This document shows positions 6,274 to 12,202 of a stretch of DNA of 12,262 nt, in pieces. Origin of the DNA: Candidatus Nanohaloarchaea archaeon (GTDB lineage Archaea; EX4484-52; GLR71); contig DAOVVY010000012.1 of the NCBI GenBank assembly GCA_030636885.1, forward strand, positions 1 to 12,262. Reading direction: 5' to 3'. Position numbers and translations under genes: made by a program. Position 1 is the stretch's first letter; every line of letters starts with the position of its first letter. A model generated the notes under the pieces. The model saw only the letters and a list, made by a program, of their open reading frames with translations. It was not told where the DNA came from and ran no database searches.

Positions 6274-6939
6274 ATGACCGAAAATGCAAAAGTGGCACTG
6301 GAACAGACAGGAGAAACTAAACTCCTCCCAGCAAGTAATTACCTCTCAGCAGGTATTCATATAGGTATGAAACAACGAGTAAAAGCTATGGATAGATATA
6401 TTTACAAAGTACGATCCGATAAATTAGCAGTTTTCAATGTACAACTTATAGATGAACAGATACAGAATGTTGCAAACCTACTTTCACAATACAACCCCGA
6501 AGACATATTAGTCGTATCAAGAAAAAAGAACGGTCATAAACCCGTTGTTAAATTCTCAGAAGCAATAGGTGGTACAAAAGTCATATACGGAAGATTTTAT
6601 CCAGGTACACTTACAAATCCAAATTACGAAAAATATATAGAACCAAAAATAGTTATTGTTACAGATCCGTTCTTAGACAAACAAATCGTTAGTGAAGCAG
6701 TTAATTCAAACGTACCAATCATTGGCCTTTGTGATACATTCAACAACCCAAAAAATATAGATGTAATTATTTCCATGAACAATAAAGGTAAAAAAGCAAT
6801 AGCACTTGTCTACTGGCTTCTTGCAAGAGAAATACTCAAGAACAAAGGTGAAATCAAAGGCGATGCAGAATTCAAATTCACACTTAACGACTTTGAAATG
6901 CCTGAATTTGAAGAAAGGGATACATCAGACAAAGAATAA
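6274..6939 (+). CDS. rps2: small-subunit ribosomal protein uS2
   Basis: A 221-residue protein of the small ribosomal subunit, at the base of the head. The archaeal/eukaryotic form is recognised by YLSAGIHIGMKQ (residues 23-34), the DEQIQNVANLL helix, GRFYPGTLTNP (107-116), the IVIVTDP strand (126-132) and GLCDTFNNPKNIDVII followed by MNNKGKKAIALVYWLLAREI (151-188). An acidic tail follows (EMPEFEERDTSDKE). There is a short non-conserved extension of about 20 residues before the core. AAGGTG at 6261-6266 supports this start. It has its own promoter, and T-rich terminator sequence follows. Confidence 0.95.
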   Translation: MTENAKVALEQTGETKLLPASNYLSAGIHIGMKQRVKAMDRYIYKVRSDKLAVFNVQLIDEQIQNVANLLSQYNPEDILVVSRKKNGHKPVVKFSEAIGGTKVIYGRFYPGTLTNPNYEKYIEPKIVIVTDPFLDKQIVSEAVNSNVPIIGLCDTFNNPKNIDVIISMNNKGKKAIALVYWLLAREILKNKGEIKGDAEFKFTLNDFEMPEFEERDTSDKE

Positions 6940-6959
6940 ACAAAAATTACACACAACCC

Positions 6960-6980
6960 TTTTTTTAATCTTTTTTTCTC
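6960..6980 (+). terminator. T-rich terminator after rps2
   Basis: Two poly-T runs (6960-6966, 6971-6977) lie 20-38 bases beyond the uS2 stop, the usual archaeal termination pattern. Confidence 0.6.
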
Positions 6981-7035
6981 ATTTACATATAATTCAACAT
7001 ATATCTAATTTATTCAAAAATAAATAATCTTAAAG

Positions 7036-7054
7036 TTACCCACCAAAGTGGTAA
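7036..7054. promoter_or_regulatory. inverted repeat upstream of the first TrmB-like gene
   Basis: The two arms TTAC(C)CAC and GTGGTAA surround CAAA; they are complementary except for one extra C. It lies about 37 bases before the TATA box at 7091. Archaeal TrmB-family regulators bind palindromes of this size, so an autoregulatory operator is possible. A second small inverted repeat (GTGT-ATAA-ACAC, 7059-7070) follows. The symmetry is seen; the role is inference. Confidence 0.35.
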
Positions 7055-7090
7055 TTCTGTGTATAAACACCCATTTAAGGTTATAATCAA

Positions 7091-7098
7091 TTATATAT
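7091..7098 (+). promoter_or_regulatory. TATA box of the first TrmB-like gene
   Basis: TTATATAT is centred 27 bases before ATG 7122, predicting a leaderless transcript. This agrees with the lack of a GGTGA motif there. Confidence 0.6.
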
Positions 7099-7121
7099 GT
7101 ACAAAAATCTAATAAAGACAC

Positions 7122-7931
7122 ATGGATTCTAAAGACAAAATACCCAATGAACTTTTAGACCCTTTAAAAGACATAGGTTTTACAAATTATGAATCAAAAG
7201 CATATATTACACTTGTAGATAAAGGTATCCTATCGGCTCCAGAAATAGCAAAAAAAAGCGGATTACCAAAAAGCAGAATATATGATATTCTCAAAATACT
7301 CCTAAATAAACGAATGATTGAAGAATTTCCAGGCACGCCTAGGAAATTTAAAGCAAGAAATCCCACATTTGTAATTGATGACCTTATAGAAAAAAAAGAG
7401 ACACACTTTAAAAATATAAAATCCAATGCAACCAATCTAAAAACACGACTTAACACATTGATAAACAATACAGAAAAAACATATATTTCAAATGAATCAA
7501 TTCTTTGGACTGTAAACGGTCGTCGGGGTTTTCATGAAAAATTTGCAGAAATGGGTGCAAGAGCCACAAAAGAAGTAAAAGTGATAACTCCTTATTTCTC
7601 CAGAAACACAATACTTGAAAGATCAATAAATTCTGCTAAATCACGAAACGTAAAATTCACAGGAATAACTACAATAAACAAAGAAAACAAAGACCGAGTA
7701 CGATATTATATAGAATGTTTCAATAACATCTATAAATTTACTGGAGAGATACCGCTCACAGTAATAATTATTGATGATAAAGAATGTATGTTCCGGATGA
7801 ATTACCAACTAAACGGTCAATTAAATTATGTAGGTGTCCATTCAACTAACACAGGACTGATAAAAGCATTCACACAATATTGGGATGGACTCATGAAAGA
7901 TTCAACAAATATAGATTCTTTTAAACCTTAA
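7122..7931 (+). CDS. TrmB-family transcriptional regulator
   Basis: A 269-residue DNA-binding regulator. A winged helix-turn-helix occupies about residues 14-78: GFTNYESKAYITLV, then the HTH proper SAPEIAKKSGLPKSRIYDIL (38-57), then a wing ending at RKFKARNP. This is the TrmB pattern. A coiled linker (about 84-118) leads to a C-terminal sensor-like domain (about 120-258) with VKVITPYFSRNTILE and AKSRNVKFTGITT, resembling the phospholipase-D-like fold seen after TrmB HTH domains. The known sugar-binding residues of characterised TrmB proteins cannot be confirmed, so the ligand is unknown. It stands alone, leaderless, with an inverted repeat upstream. The gene on its right has its own promoter, so a shared operon is not indicated. 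Confidence 0.85.
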   Translation: MDSKDKIPNELLDPLKDIGFTNYESKAYITLVDKGILSAPEIAKKSGLPKSRIYDILKILLNKRMIEEFPGTPRKFKARNPTFVIDDLIEKKETHFKNIKSNATNLKTRLNTLINNTEKTYISNESILWTVNGRRGFHEKFAEMGARATKEVKVITPYFSRNTILERSINSAKSRNVKFTGITTINKENKDRVRYYIECFNNIYKFTGEIPLTVIIIDDKECMFRMNYQLNGQLNYVGVHSTNTGLIKAFTQYWDGLMKDSTNIDSFKP

Positions 7932-7998
7932 ATATTAACAAAAAAACACAAACACAAAACAATAATCCAATATGGGTTAAAATATTTACCATCAAACC

Positions 7999-8015
7999 TA
8001 TAAAAATTATATATA
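7999..8015 (+). promoter_or_regulatory. TATA elements before the disordered-protein gene
   Basis: TATAAAAA (7999-8006) and TTATATATA (8008... to 8015) lie in tandem and predict starts near 8028 and 8037. The leader then carries AGGTGA at 8062-8067, 4 bases before ATG 8072. Confidence 0.5.
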
Positions 8016-8071
8016 CTACCCACAACCAAATTAAAAATAAAATAACATTCTTTTTAAAAACAGGTGAGATT

Positions 8072-8824
8072 ATGGGATTCTTAAATAAAATAAAAACATC
8101 AATTGGATTAAAAGCTGAAGAACATCTTAAACAGACAACAAACAATAATACTAACAATTCTTTGCAAAGTTCACAGATTATAAAAAATCAAGATCAATCA
8201 ACGTTAACATCAACAACTACAAATAATCAGGCAACAATCACCAACACCACTCAAAAACCTGCAACAGACACCATAATTGCACAAAACACACCAACACAAG
8301 AATTAAAAGATACAACAACAATAGACCCAAATAAAGACAATACAATAACTGCAATATCAAAAACAGACACACCCCTCAACAATACTACTGAAAAACTGAA
8401 AAACATAAAAAAAGAAAAAGAACGAATCTCTGACCAACTTGAGAAACTTACAGCAGAAATCGACAGCATAATAATAAATCTTGAAAAAGAATTTACAGAA
8501 GAAAAATCAATAGCACCAATCGAAAAGAATAAAGAAGAGATTATAAAACAGAATATACAAAAAGAAGAACCAAATATTCAAAAAGAAACACCAATTAAAA
8601 AAATTAAAGAGACTATTAAAAAAACAAAAACAGAAGTTAGTAAAAATAAAAAACTAGATAATAAAAACACAAAAGTAAATAATAAAAATAAAGAAACAAA
8701 AAAGAATATAAAAACAGAAAATAAAGAAGAAACAACAAAAGACACAAATGTGACTGAAAAAGATCTTAAAGAACTCGAAGAATTTCTTTCTAAAGAAAAA
8801 ATAAAGAAAATACCTAAAAAATAA
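8072..8824 (+). CDS. Lys/Thr/Asn-rich low-complexity protein with a central coiled coil
   Basis: A 250-residue protein with no family I recognise. Four zones are visible. Residues 1-20 form a short amphipathic helix (MGFLNKIKTSIGLKAEEHLK) that could touch a membrane or partner. Residues 21-103 are Thr/Asn/Gln-rich and surely disordered. Residues 105-145 have heptad-like spacing (LKNIKKEKERISDQLEKLTA) and should form a coiled coil. Residues 150-250 are almost only Lys, Glu, Asn, Thr and Ile, ending in a short helix (EKDLKELEEFLSKEKIKK). There is no Cys, Trp or Tyr and only three Phe. AGGTGA at 8062-8067 gives strong support for translation. It could be a tether, scaffold or nucleic-acid-binding protein, but the sequence does not decide. 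Confidence 0.75.
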   Translation: MGFLNKIKTSIGLKAEEHLKQTTNNNTNNSLQSSQIIKNQDQSTLTSTTTNNQATITNTTQKPATDTIIAQNTPTQELKDTTTIDPNKDNTITAISKTDTPLNNTTEKLKNIKKEKERISDQLEKLTAEIDSIIINLEKEFTEEKSIAPIEKNKEEIIKQNIQKEEPNIQKETPIKKIKETIKKTKTEVSKNKKLDNKNTKVNNKNKETKKNIKTENKEETTKDTNVTEKDLKELEEFLSKEKIKKIPKK

Positions 8825-8871
8825 TATAGCAACAATTAATAGAAATATCAAATGAGAATTATCACATTTAA

Positions 8872-8939
8872 AGTAAAGTTTAACCCCCCATACAAATCAA
8901 AAATACACAAAAAATATGAATAAAGATATAAACTTTACT
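8872..8939. repeat. spaced 11-bp inverted repeat reaching into a promoter
   Basis: AGTAAAGTTTA (8872-8882) and its exact reverse complement TAAACTTTACT (8929-8939) are 46 bases apart. The right arm overlaps the TATA box of the downstream gene. The last bases of that arm also form the perfect palindrome TTACTAGTAA (8935-8944). The arrangement fits two operator half-regions controlling one promoter, perhaps with looping. Confidence 0.5.
8926..8932 (+). promoter_or_regulatory. TATA box of the HTH/nuclease-like gene
   Basis: ATATAAA predicts a start near 8954, about 11 bases before ATG 8965. A protein bound to the palindrome at 8935-8944 would sit between TATA box and start site and should block transcription. 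Confidence 0.55.
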
Positions 8940-8964
8940 AGTAACTATAACTATATTGATTTTT

Positions 8965-9498
8965 ATGGATTCCGAAACACTTGAAAAAATGATTGAAGAA
9001 AGAAAGAAAGGCAAAAGTCTTTCAGAACTTTCAAAAAAATACGAAATCCCAAGATCAGACATCAAAAAAGAACTACAAAAAAAAATGACCAATGATGAAT
9101 TTTATACATTAGACATTGATTATAACACAGATAACGGCGAAAAAATACAAAAAATAATGCATGATAGAATTCTAGAAATATTAGCAGAATATCACCCAAA
9201 TGCAGAAATACCCTCAACAGCACAGAAATTTGTAAAAATCACTGATGAAAGTCTTGACTGCTGTATTGGTCTTGACATAAAAGCAACATATTATGATACA
9301 GTTGTACAATCAGCATGGAAATATAAAAAATATCATGAAAAAGTAGGTCAATTATACATATTCTTAATTTCTAGAAGATTAACAAAAGAAAAATTCGAAG
9401 CTTTAATAAAAGATAAACCAGATAATGTCACCATAATACCTTACACAGACATTGATGCAATAGAAGCTATTCGAAAAAAACTTATGAAGACTAAATAA
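8965..9498 (+). CDS. HTH protein with a possible PD-(D/E)XK nuclease-like domain
   Basis: A 177-residue protein from ATG 8965; an in-frame TTG at 8956 is less likely. The N-terminal part has a resolvase-type helix-turn-helix (KSLSELSKKYEIPRSDIKKEL, about residues 17-37). The C-terminal part (about 60-172) has the order of elements of the PD-(D/E)XK fold: a helix with Glu71, an Asp-rich turn (Asp94, Asp98), a strand with Asp104-Ile-Lys106 (IGLDIKA), then a helix with Gln115 and Trp118 followed by YKKYH, then the strand QLYIFLIS. A D-x-K strand followed by a Q...Y helix is typical of these nucleases, but the first acidic residue is uncertain, so activity is a guess. It could bind DNA without cutting. 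A TATA box overlapped by inverted repeats suggests tight control. Confidence 0.6.
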   Translation: MDSETLEKMIEERKKGKSLSELSKKYEIPRSDIKKELQKKMTNDEFYTLDIDYNTDNGEKIQKIMHDRILEILAEYHPNAEIPSTAQKFVKITDESLDCCIGLDIKATYYDTVVQSAWKYKKYHEKVGQLYIFLISRRLTKEKFEALIKDKPDNVTIIPYTDIDAIEAIRKKLMKTK

Positions 9499-9503
9499 AA
9501 TCT

Positions 9504-9511
9504 AAAAAAAA
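9504..9511 (-). terminator. poly-T terminator after the second TrmB-like gene
   Basis: An eight-base T-run on the minus strand (A-run on plus) lies directly beyond the stop of the minus-strand regulator, in the narrow gap between it and the convergent gene ending at 9498. Confidence 0.45.
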
Positions 9512-9513
9512 TA

Positions 9514-10320
9514 TTAAATCTGTTTCCAGATCATCTCAAATACAGATGTTGCAAACTCTTTACTGAAATGATTGCTGATAGTCCAAAAACCAGTCTGCTG
9601 ACTCTCATGAACATTAGAATCATCCGTCAAACCCAAGATAAGTTCACTTCCATCAGAAATCATCATCTTACCAATAGGCACATCACCATCAAGCTCATTA
9701 AGATCCTTTATTTCTGCAATTTTTTTCAAAGACTCAATTTCATTAATATTTTCTTCTGAAAAGGGTGCAATTATCCTTAACTTAACTCCCCGACTTTTTG
9801 CTTTTGAAATAACGGAAGAATTATTTTCCCATAACTTTTTAACTCCATCTTCAGTTGTAATTATTGACAGGTTTAATTTTGAATTCTTTATAATATTATT
9901 AAACTGCATAATTATTGAATGACTTCCTTTAAACGAACCTGAAAGATCAGATGGATCAATAACAGAAACACCATTAGTATAAAGATTACTTAATTCAGAA
10001 AGTGCCTTACTTTCAGAAAACTGTTCGACACGTTTCAGATTTAAAGAAAATTGATCTTCAATTATATGCTTTGTCTTGTCTATAGCGACAGAAGGTTCAA
10101 GTGCAACATACTTTATAGGTTTAGAATGTTGGACTACTGCAAAACCTTTCTCTGCAAGACTTTCTAAAACATCATAAGCTCTTGATCTTGGAACTGACGC
10201 AAGTTCAGCAAGCTCCCCCGCAGTACCTACACTTTTTGCAAGTAATGCGACATATATCTTTCTCTCATAAAGATTGAGTCCGATTGTCTTTAAAGCATCC
10301 GAAGTTTTTTGATCTATCAT
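9514..10320 (-). CDS. TrmB-family transcriptional regulator (second copy in window)
   Basis: A 268-residue regulator with the same architecture as the one at 7122 but divergent sequence. A winged HTH covers about residues 8-75 (IGLNLYERKIYVALL, HTH AGELAELASVPRSRAYDVLE at 34-53, wing PIKYVALEP). A linker (about 78-110) and a C-terminal domain (about 115-265) with LSIITTEDGVKKLWE and AKSRGVKLRIIAPFSEE follow, resembling the phospholipase-D-like half of TrmB proteins. The end is Trp-containing (GFWTISNHFSKEFA). The start is supported by AGGTGG (minus strand, 10333-10328), 7 bases before the ATG. It is convergent with the HTH/nuclease-like gene, 15 bases apart at their ends. Effector and targets are unknown. 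Confidence 0.88.
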   Translation of the reverse strand: MIDQKTSDALKTIGLNLYERKIYVALLAKSVGTAGELAELASVPRSRAYDVLESLAEKGFAVVQHSKPIKYVALEPSVAIDKTKHIIEDQFSLNLKRVEQFSESKALSELSNLYTNGVSVIDPSDLSGSFKGSHSIIMQFNNIIKNSKLNLSIITTEDGVKKLWENNSSVISKAKSRGVKLRIIAPFSEENINEIESLKKIAEIKDLNELDGDVPIGKMMISDGSELILGLTDDSNVHESQQTGFWTISNHFSKEFATSVFEMIWKQI

Positions 10321-10370
10321 AACATATCCACCTATAATATTTTCTGTAAAGTGTTATAATGAAGATTAGC

Positions 10371-10378
10371 TTTATAAA
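10371..10378 (-). promoter_or_regulatory. TATA box of the second TrmB-like gene
   Basis: TTTATAAA, read on the minus strand, predicts a start near 10350 and a leader of about 30 bases, which leaves room for the ribosome-binding motif at 10333-10328. The sequence is itself palindromic, so direction comes from the gene. Confidence 0.5.
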
Positions 10379-10442
10379 TGTTTTGTTTAGTTGTCACAGA
10401 GAAGGAGTTACGATAATGAGTAATTAACTAGGACACACAATT

Positions 10443-10450
10443 AAAAAAAA
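10443..10450 (-). terminator. poly-T terminator after the 134-residue gene
   Basis: An eight-base T-run on the minus strand lies 13 bases beyond the stop. A near-perfect inverted repeat (GTTCTTAAT/ATTAGGAAC, 10461-10479) spans the stop codon just before it. Confidence 0.45.
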
Positions 10451-10463
10451 CAAAAATAAGTTC

Positions 10464-10868
10464 TTAATTATTAGGAACTGATTTAATTGATTTTAAAGAA
10501 TCTTCAATATATTGGCACTTAGAAATTACAGCATCACAATCATCCTTTAAATTAAAATAGATATGTTCACGTTCTAAACCAAAAATTATTTTTTTTCTAT
10601 CCACAGTTAAAGTCTTTTTTAAATCAGACAATAAAGTATTGTATTTAATACCAGAACCAGAATCACAACCATCAAGAAACTTATATACATCCACCATATC
10701 ATTAAAATGCGATATGGAAGAGGAGTTACCAGCCTCAAATTTTTCTATATATAATTCTGACCGTTTTAAATTATGTTTAATTTTCAAATATGAAATAACA
10801 TCACGAAATATATATTTAAACCCCATCTCATCAACAGACTCAACAATACCATTTAAATCATAACTCAT
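10464..10868 (-). CDS. unrecognised 134-residue protein
   Basis: A soluble, mostly helical protein of 134 residues; no family recognised. Visible features are an acidic N-terminus (MSYDLNGIVESVDEMG), a helix with GFKYIFRDVISYLKIKHNL, a Gly/Ser/Asp turn (GCDSGSGIKY, near 67-76), and a Lys-rich segment KKTLTVDRKKIIFGLEREHIYF. There is no membrane segment, signal peptide or zinc pattern. It has its own TATA box at 10901-10908; GTGAT lies shortly before the ATG and may serve as a weak ribosome-binding site. It is preceded on the same strand by the slipin gene, whose own terminator-like sequence separates them. Coding potential is fair: the frame is open over its full length with normal amino-acid composition. 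Confidence 0.6.
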   Translation of the reverse strand: MSYDLNGIVESVDEMGFKYIFRDVISYLKIKHNLKRSELYIEKFEAGNSSSISHFNDMVDVYKFLDGCDSGSGIKYNTLLSDLKKTLTVDRKKIIFGLEREHIYFNLKDDCDAVISKCQYIEDSLKSIKSVPNN

Positions 10869-10900
10869 AAAATCACAACAGAACGTATAACTTAATAAAC

Positions 10901-10908
10901 TTTATAAA
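10901..10908 (-). promoter_or_regulatory. TATA box of the 134-residue gene
   Basis: TTTATAAA on the minus strand predicts a start near 10880, about 12 bases before the ATG at 10868. Confidence 0.5.
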
Positions 10909-10949
10909 CTTTCATAAAATTTATTACACAATATTAACAAATTAGAACT

Positions 10950-10978
10950 AAAAAATGAAAAAAAGAAAATGAAAAAAA
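10950..10978 (-). terminator. T-rich terminator after the slipin gene
   Basis: Read on the minus strand, several poly-T runs interrupted by single other bases follow the slipin stop immediately. Confidence 0.5.
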
Positions 10979-10979
10979 T

Positions 10980-11723
10980 CTATTTTTTCTTGGAAACACC
11001 ATACGATTCAAGTATCTCTAAAGGCAGACCCAAGACAACAGTATTGCTCTGATCCGACGAGATATCATTTAATGTCTGAAGTGTCCTCAGATGAAGTGCA
11101 CCTTTGGCTCCAGACAATGTCTTTGCCGCCTTTGCAAGATTAGTAGATGCTATTGTCTCACCTTCAGCTTTGATTATGACTGCTCTTTTCTCTCGCTCGG
11201 CTTCTGCCTCTTTAGCCATCATCCTTTTCATCTCATTAGGGAGCAAAATATCTTTAAGCTCAACACTATTTACTTTTATACCCCACGGATCAGATGCCTT
11301 ATCAACAATCTCTTTTATCCTTGACGACACAGCTTCCCTGTTTGAAAGAAGTTTGTCCAGTGTTGTTTCACCCACAATATCGCGCATAGTAGTCTGTGCA
11401 ACCTGGCTCATTGCATAGCTGAAATTTTCAACCTCAAGTATTGCGCTCTTAGCATCAGCAATCTTATAATAGAGAACCGCATTGACATTCACAGACACAT
11501 TTTCTCTTGTCATTGCATCCTGGCTCGGTACATCAACTGCTTTGACACGCATGTCAACTTTCTGCATAGTATCAATTACAGGTATTATATACCTCAATCC
11601 AGGTTCAACAATACCCCCATACTTTCCAAGTCTGAAGCGCACCCCGCGCTCATATTCATTCATAACCCGAAGTCCAGTCAAGAGAAAGACCACAACAGGT
11701 ACCAGTATAAACAATTCCACCAT
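10980..11723 (-). CDS. slipin / stomatin-like SPFH-domain membrane protein
   Basis: A 247-residue bitopic membrane protein of the SPFH (stomatin, prohibitin, flotillin) family. Members form large ring-like oligomers on the membrane and are linked to quality control by partner NfeD-type proteases. An N-terminal hydrophobic segment (about residues 3-17) is followed by the slipin signature YERGVRFRLGKYGG with PGLRYIIPVIDTMQKVDMRV (27-58), the SPFH core (to about 170; DPWGIKVNSVELKDILLP) and the helix EAEAEREKRAVIIKAEGE (near 171-188). Start choice: a GTG at 11732 is in frame but lies inside the GGTGA motif (11733-11729). That motif is spaced 5 bases from the ATG at 11723, which I use. No nfeD gene is adjacent, which is unusual for slipins. 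Confidence 0.9.
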   Translation of the reverse strand: MVELFILVPVVVFLLTGLRVMNEYERGVRFRLGKYGGIVEPGLRYIIPVIDTMQKVDMRVKAVDVPSQDAMTRENVSVNVNAVLYYKIADAKSAILEVENFSYAMSQVAQTTMRDIVGETTLDKLLSNREAVSSRIKEIVDKASDPWGIKVNSVELKDILLPNEMKRMMAKEAEAEREKRAVIIKAEGETIASTNLAKAAKTLSGAKGALHLRTLQTLNDISSDQSNTVVLGLPLEILESYGVSKKK

Positions 11724-11874
11724 ATCATTCACCTACATTTTATATTAATCTTAATATTACTATTCTTAATTAATTTTATTTTTAAATTAATTCAATAGAT
11801 AATAGAATATTATTTGAATTCGCACATATTTATACTTTGATGCTCCTAAAATTTAAAAAAAGCGAATAGATAAC

Positions 11875-11882
11875 TATATAAA
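11875..11882 (+). promoter_or_regulatory. TATA box of the putative structured RNA
   Basis: TATATAAA is a near-ideal archaeal TATA box. Its centre lies 25-26 bases before 11903-11905, where the perfect stem of the RNA begins, and no protein gene starts within 300 bases downstream. Bases 11733-11874 otherwise hold only the slipin promoter region, with a TTTAAATT-like element near 11780. Confidence 0.6.
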
Positions 11883-11902
11883 CTCAGACGTACAAAATAA
11901 TC

Positions 11903-12020
11903 AAGTCCTAATTAACTTAACTATAGTTCTTTACTATAAAAACCCCATTAGGACAGATACCCTGGATTAGGTGGGGGGATGCGAAAGCTTCCACCCAACC
12001 ACTTTTCTTATAGTTTTACC
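11903..12020 (+). ncRNA. putative independently transcribed structured RNA
   Basis: This segment is far more structured and G+C-rich than the flanking DNA. P1: GTCCTAAT (11905-11912) pairs perfectly with ATTAGGAC (11947-11954). P2 lies inside P1: TATAGT (11922-11927) with ACTATA (11933-11938). P3: GGTGG (11970-11974) with CCACC (11991-11995), capped by a GC-GAAA-GC tetraloop (11981-11988). Four G left free in P3 (11975-11978) could pair with CCCC (11943-11946) in the P1 loop. A long-range alternative joins ACTATAA (11933-11939) to TTATAGT (12008-12014). The TATA box at 11875 predicts a start right at P1, and T-rich sequence (12003-12018) could end it. It matches no C/D or H/ACA box pattern, 5S rRNA, SRP or RNase P core that I know. 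Confidence 0.55.
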
Positions 12021-12129
12021 AGATACAAATTAAAAAAACCTCAAAAATACAATAGTAAAATATATAAAGACTCATTCTGTATTATATGACGTATAAGAAG
12101 AAAAAATGAGATTATTTTTCTTGAAAAAA

Positions 12130-12152
12130 GCAATATAAACTATATATATTGC
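12130..12152 (+). promoter_or_regulatory. psmA promoter: TATA box inside an inverted repeat
   Basis: TATATATA at 12141-12148 predicts a start near 12170 and a leader of about 33 bases. GCAATATA (12130-12137) and TATATTGC (12145-12152) are exact reverse complements that enclose the box, so a bound dimeric protein would compete with TBP. A second TATA-like element (TATATAAAG, 12059-12067) lies upstream and could give a longer leader. Confidence 0.5.
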
Positions 12153-12202
12153 GCACATAAAATATTAACAGATAATATAATTGTATAATCATCGGTGATA
12201 TA

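Noticed and set aside
10417..10428. AAGGAG followed by an ATG near 10416 as a plus-strand gene start.
   Set aside because: The frame stops after three codons.
11903..12020. Hammerhead, C/D-box, H/ACA-box or 5S identity for the structured RNA.
   Set aside because: No CUGAUGA, no C/D boxes, the only ACA lies about 10 bases beyond the outer stem, and 5S core motifs are absent.
12099..12123. AAGAAAAA/TTTTTCTT hairpin before psmA.
   Set aside because: Made only of A/T-rich runs in AT-rich DNA and followed by no clear signal; not counted as a terminator.
12087..12138. Two tiny overlapping frames in the possible psmA leader (MTYKKKK and MRLFFLKKAI, sharing ATGA).
   Set aside because: Seven and ten codons with no ribosome-binding motif; the nearer TATA box would start transcription after them.
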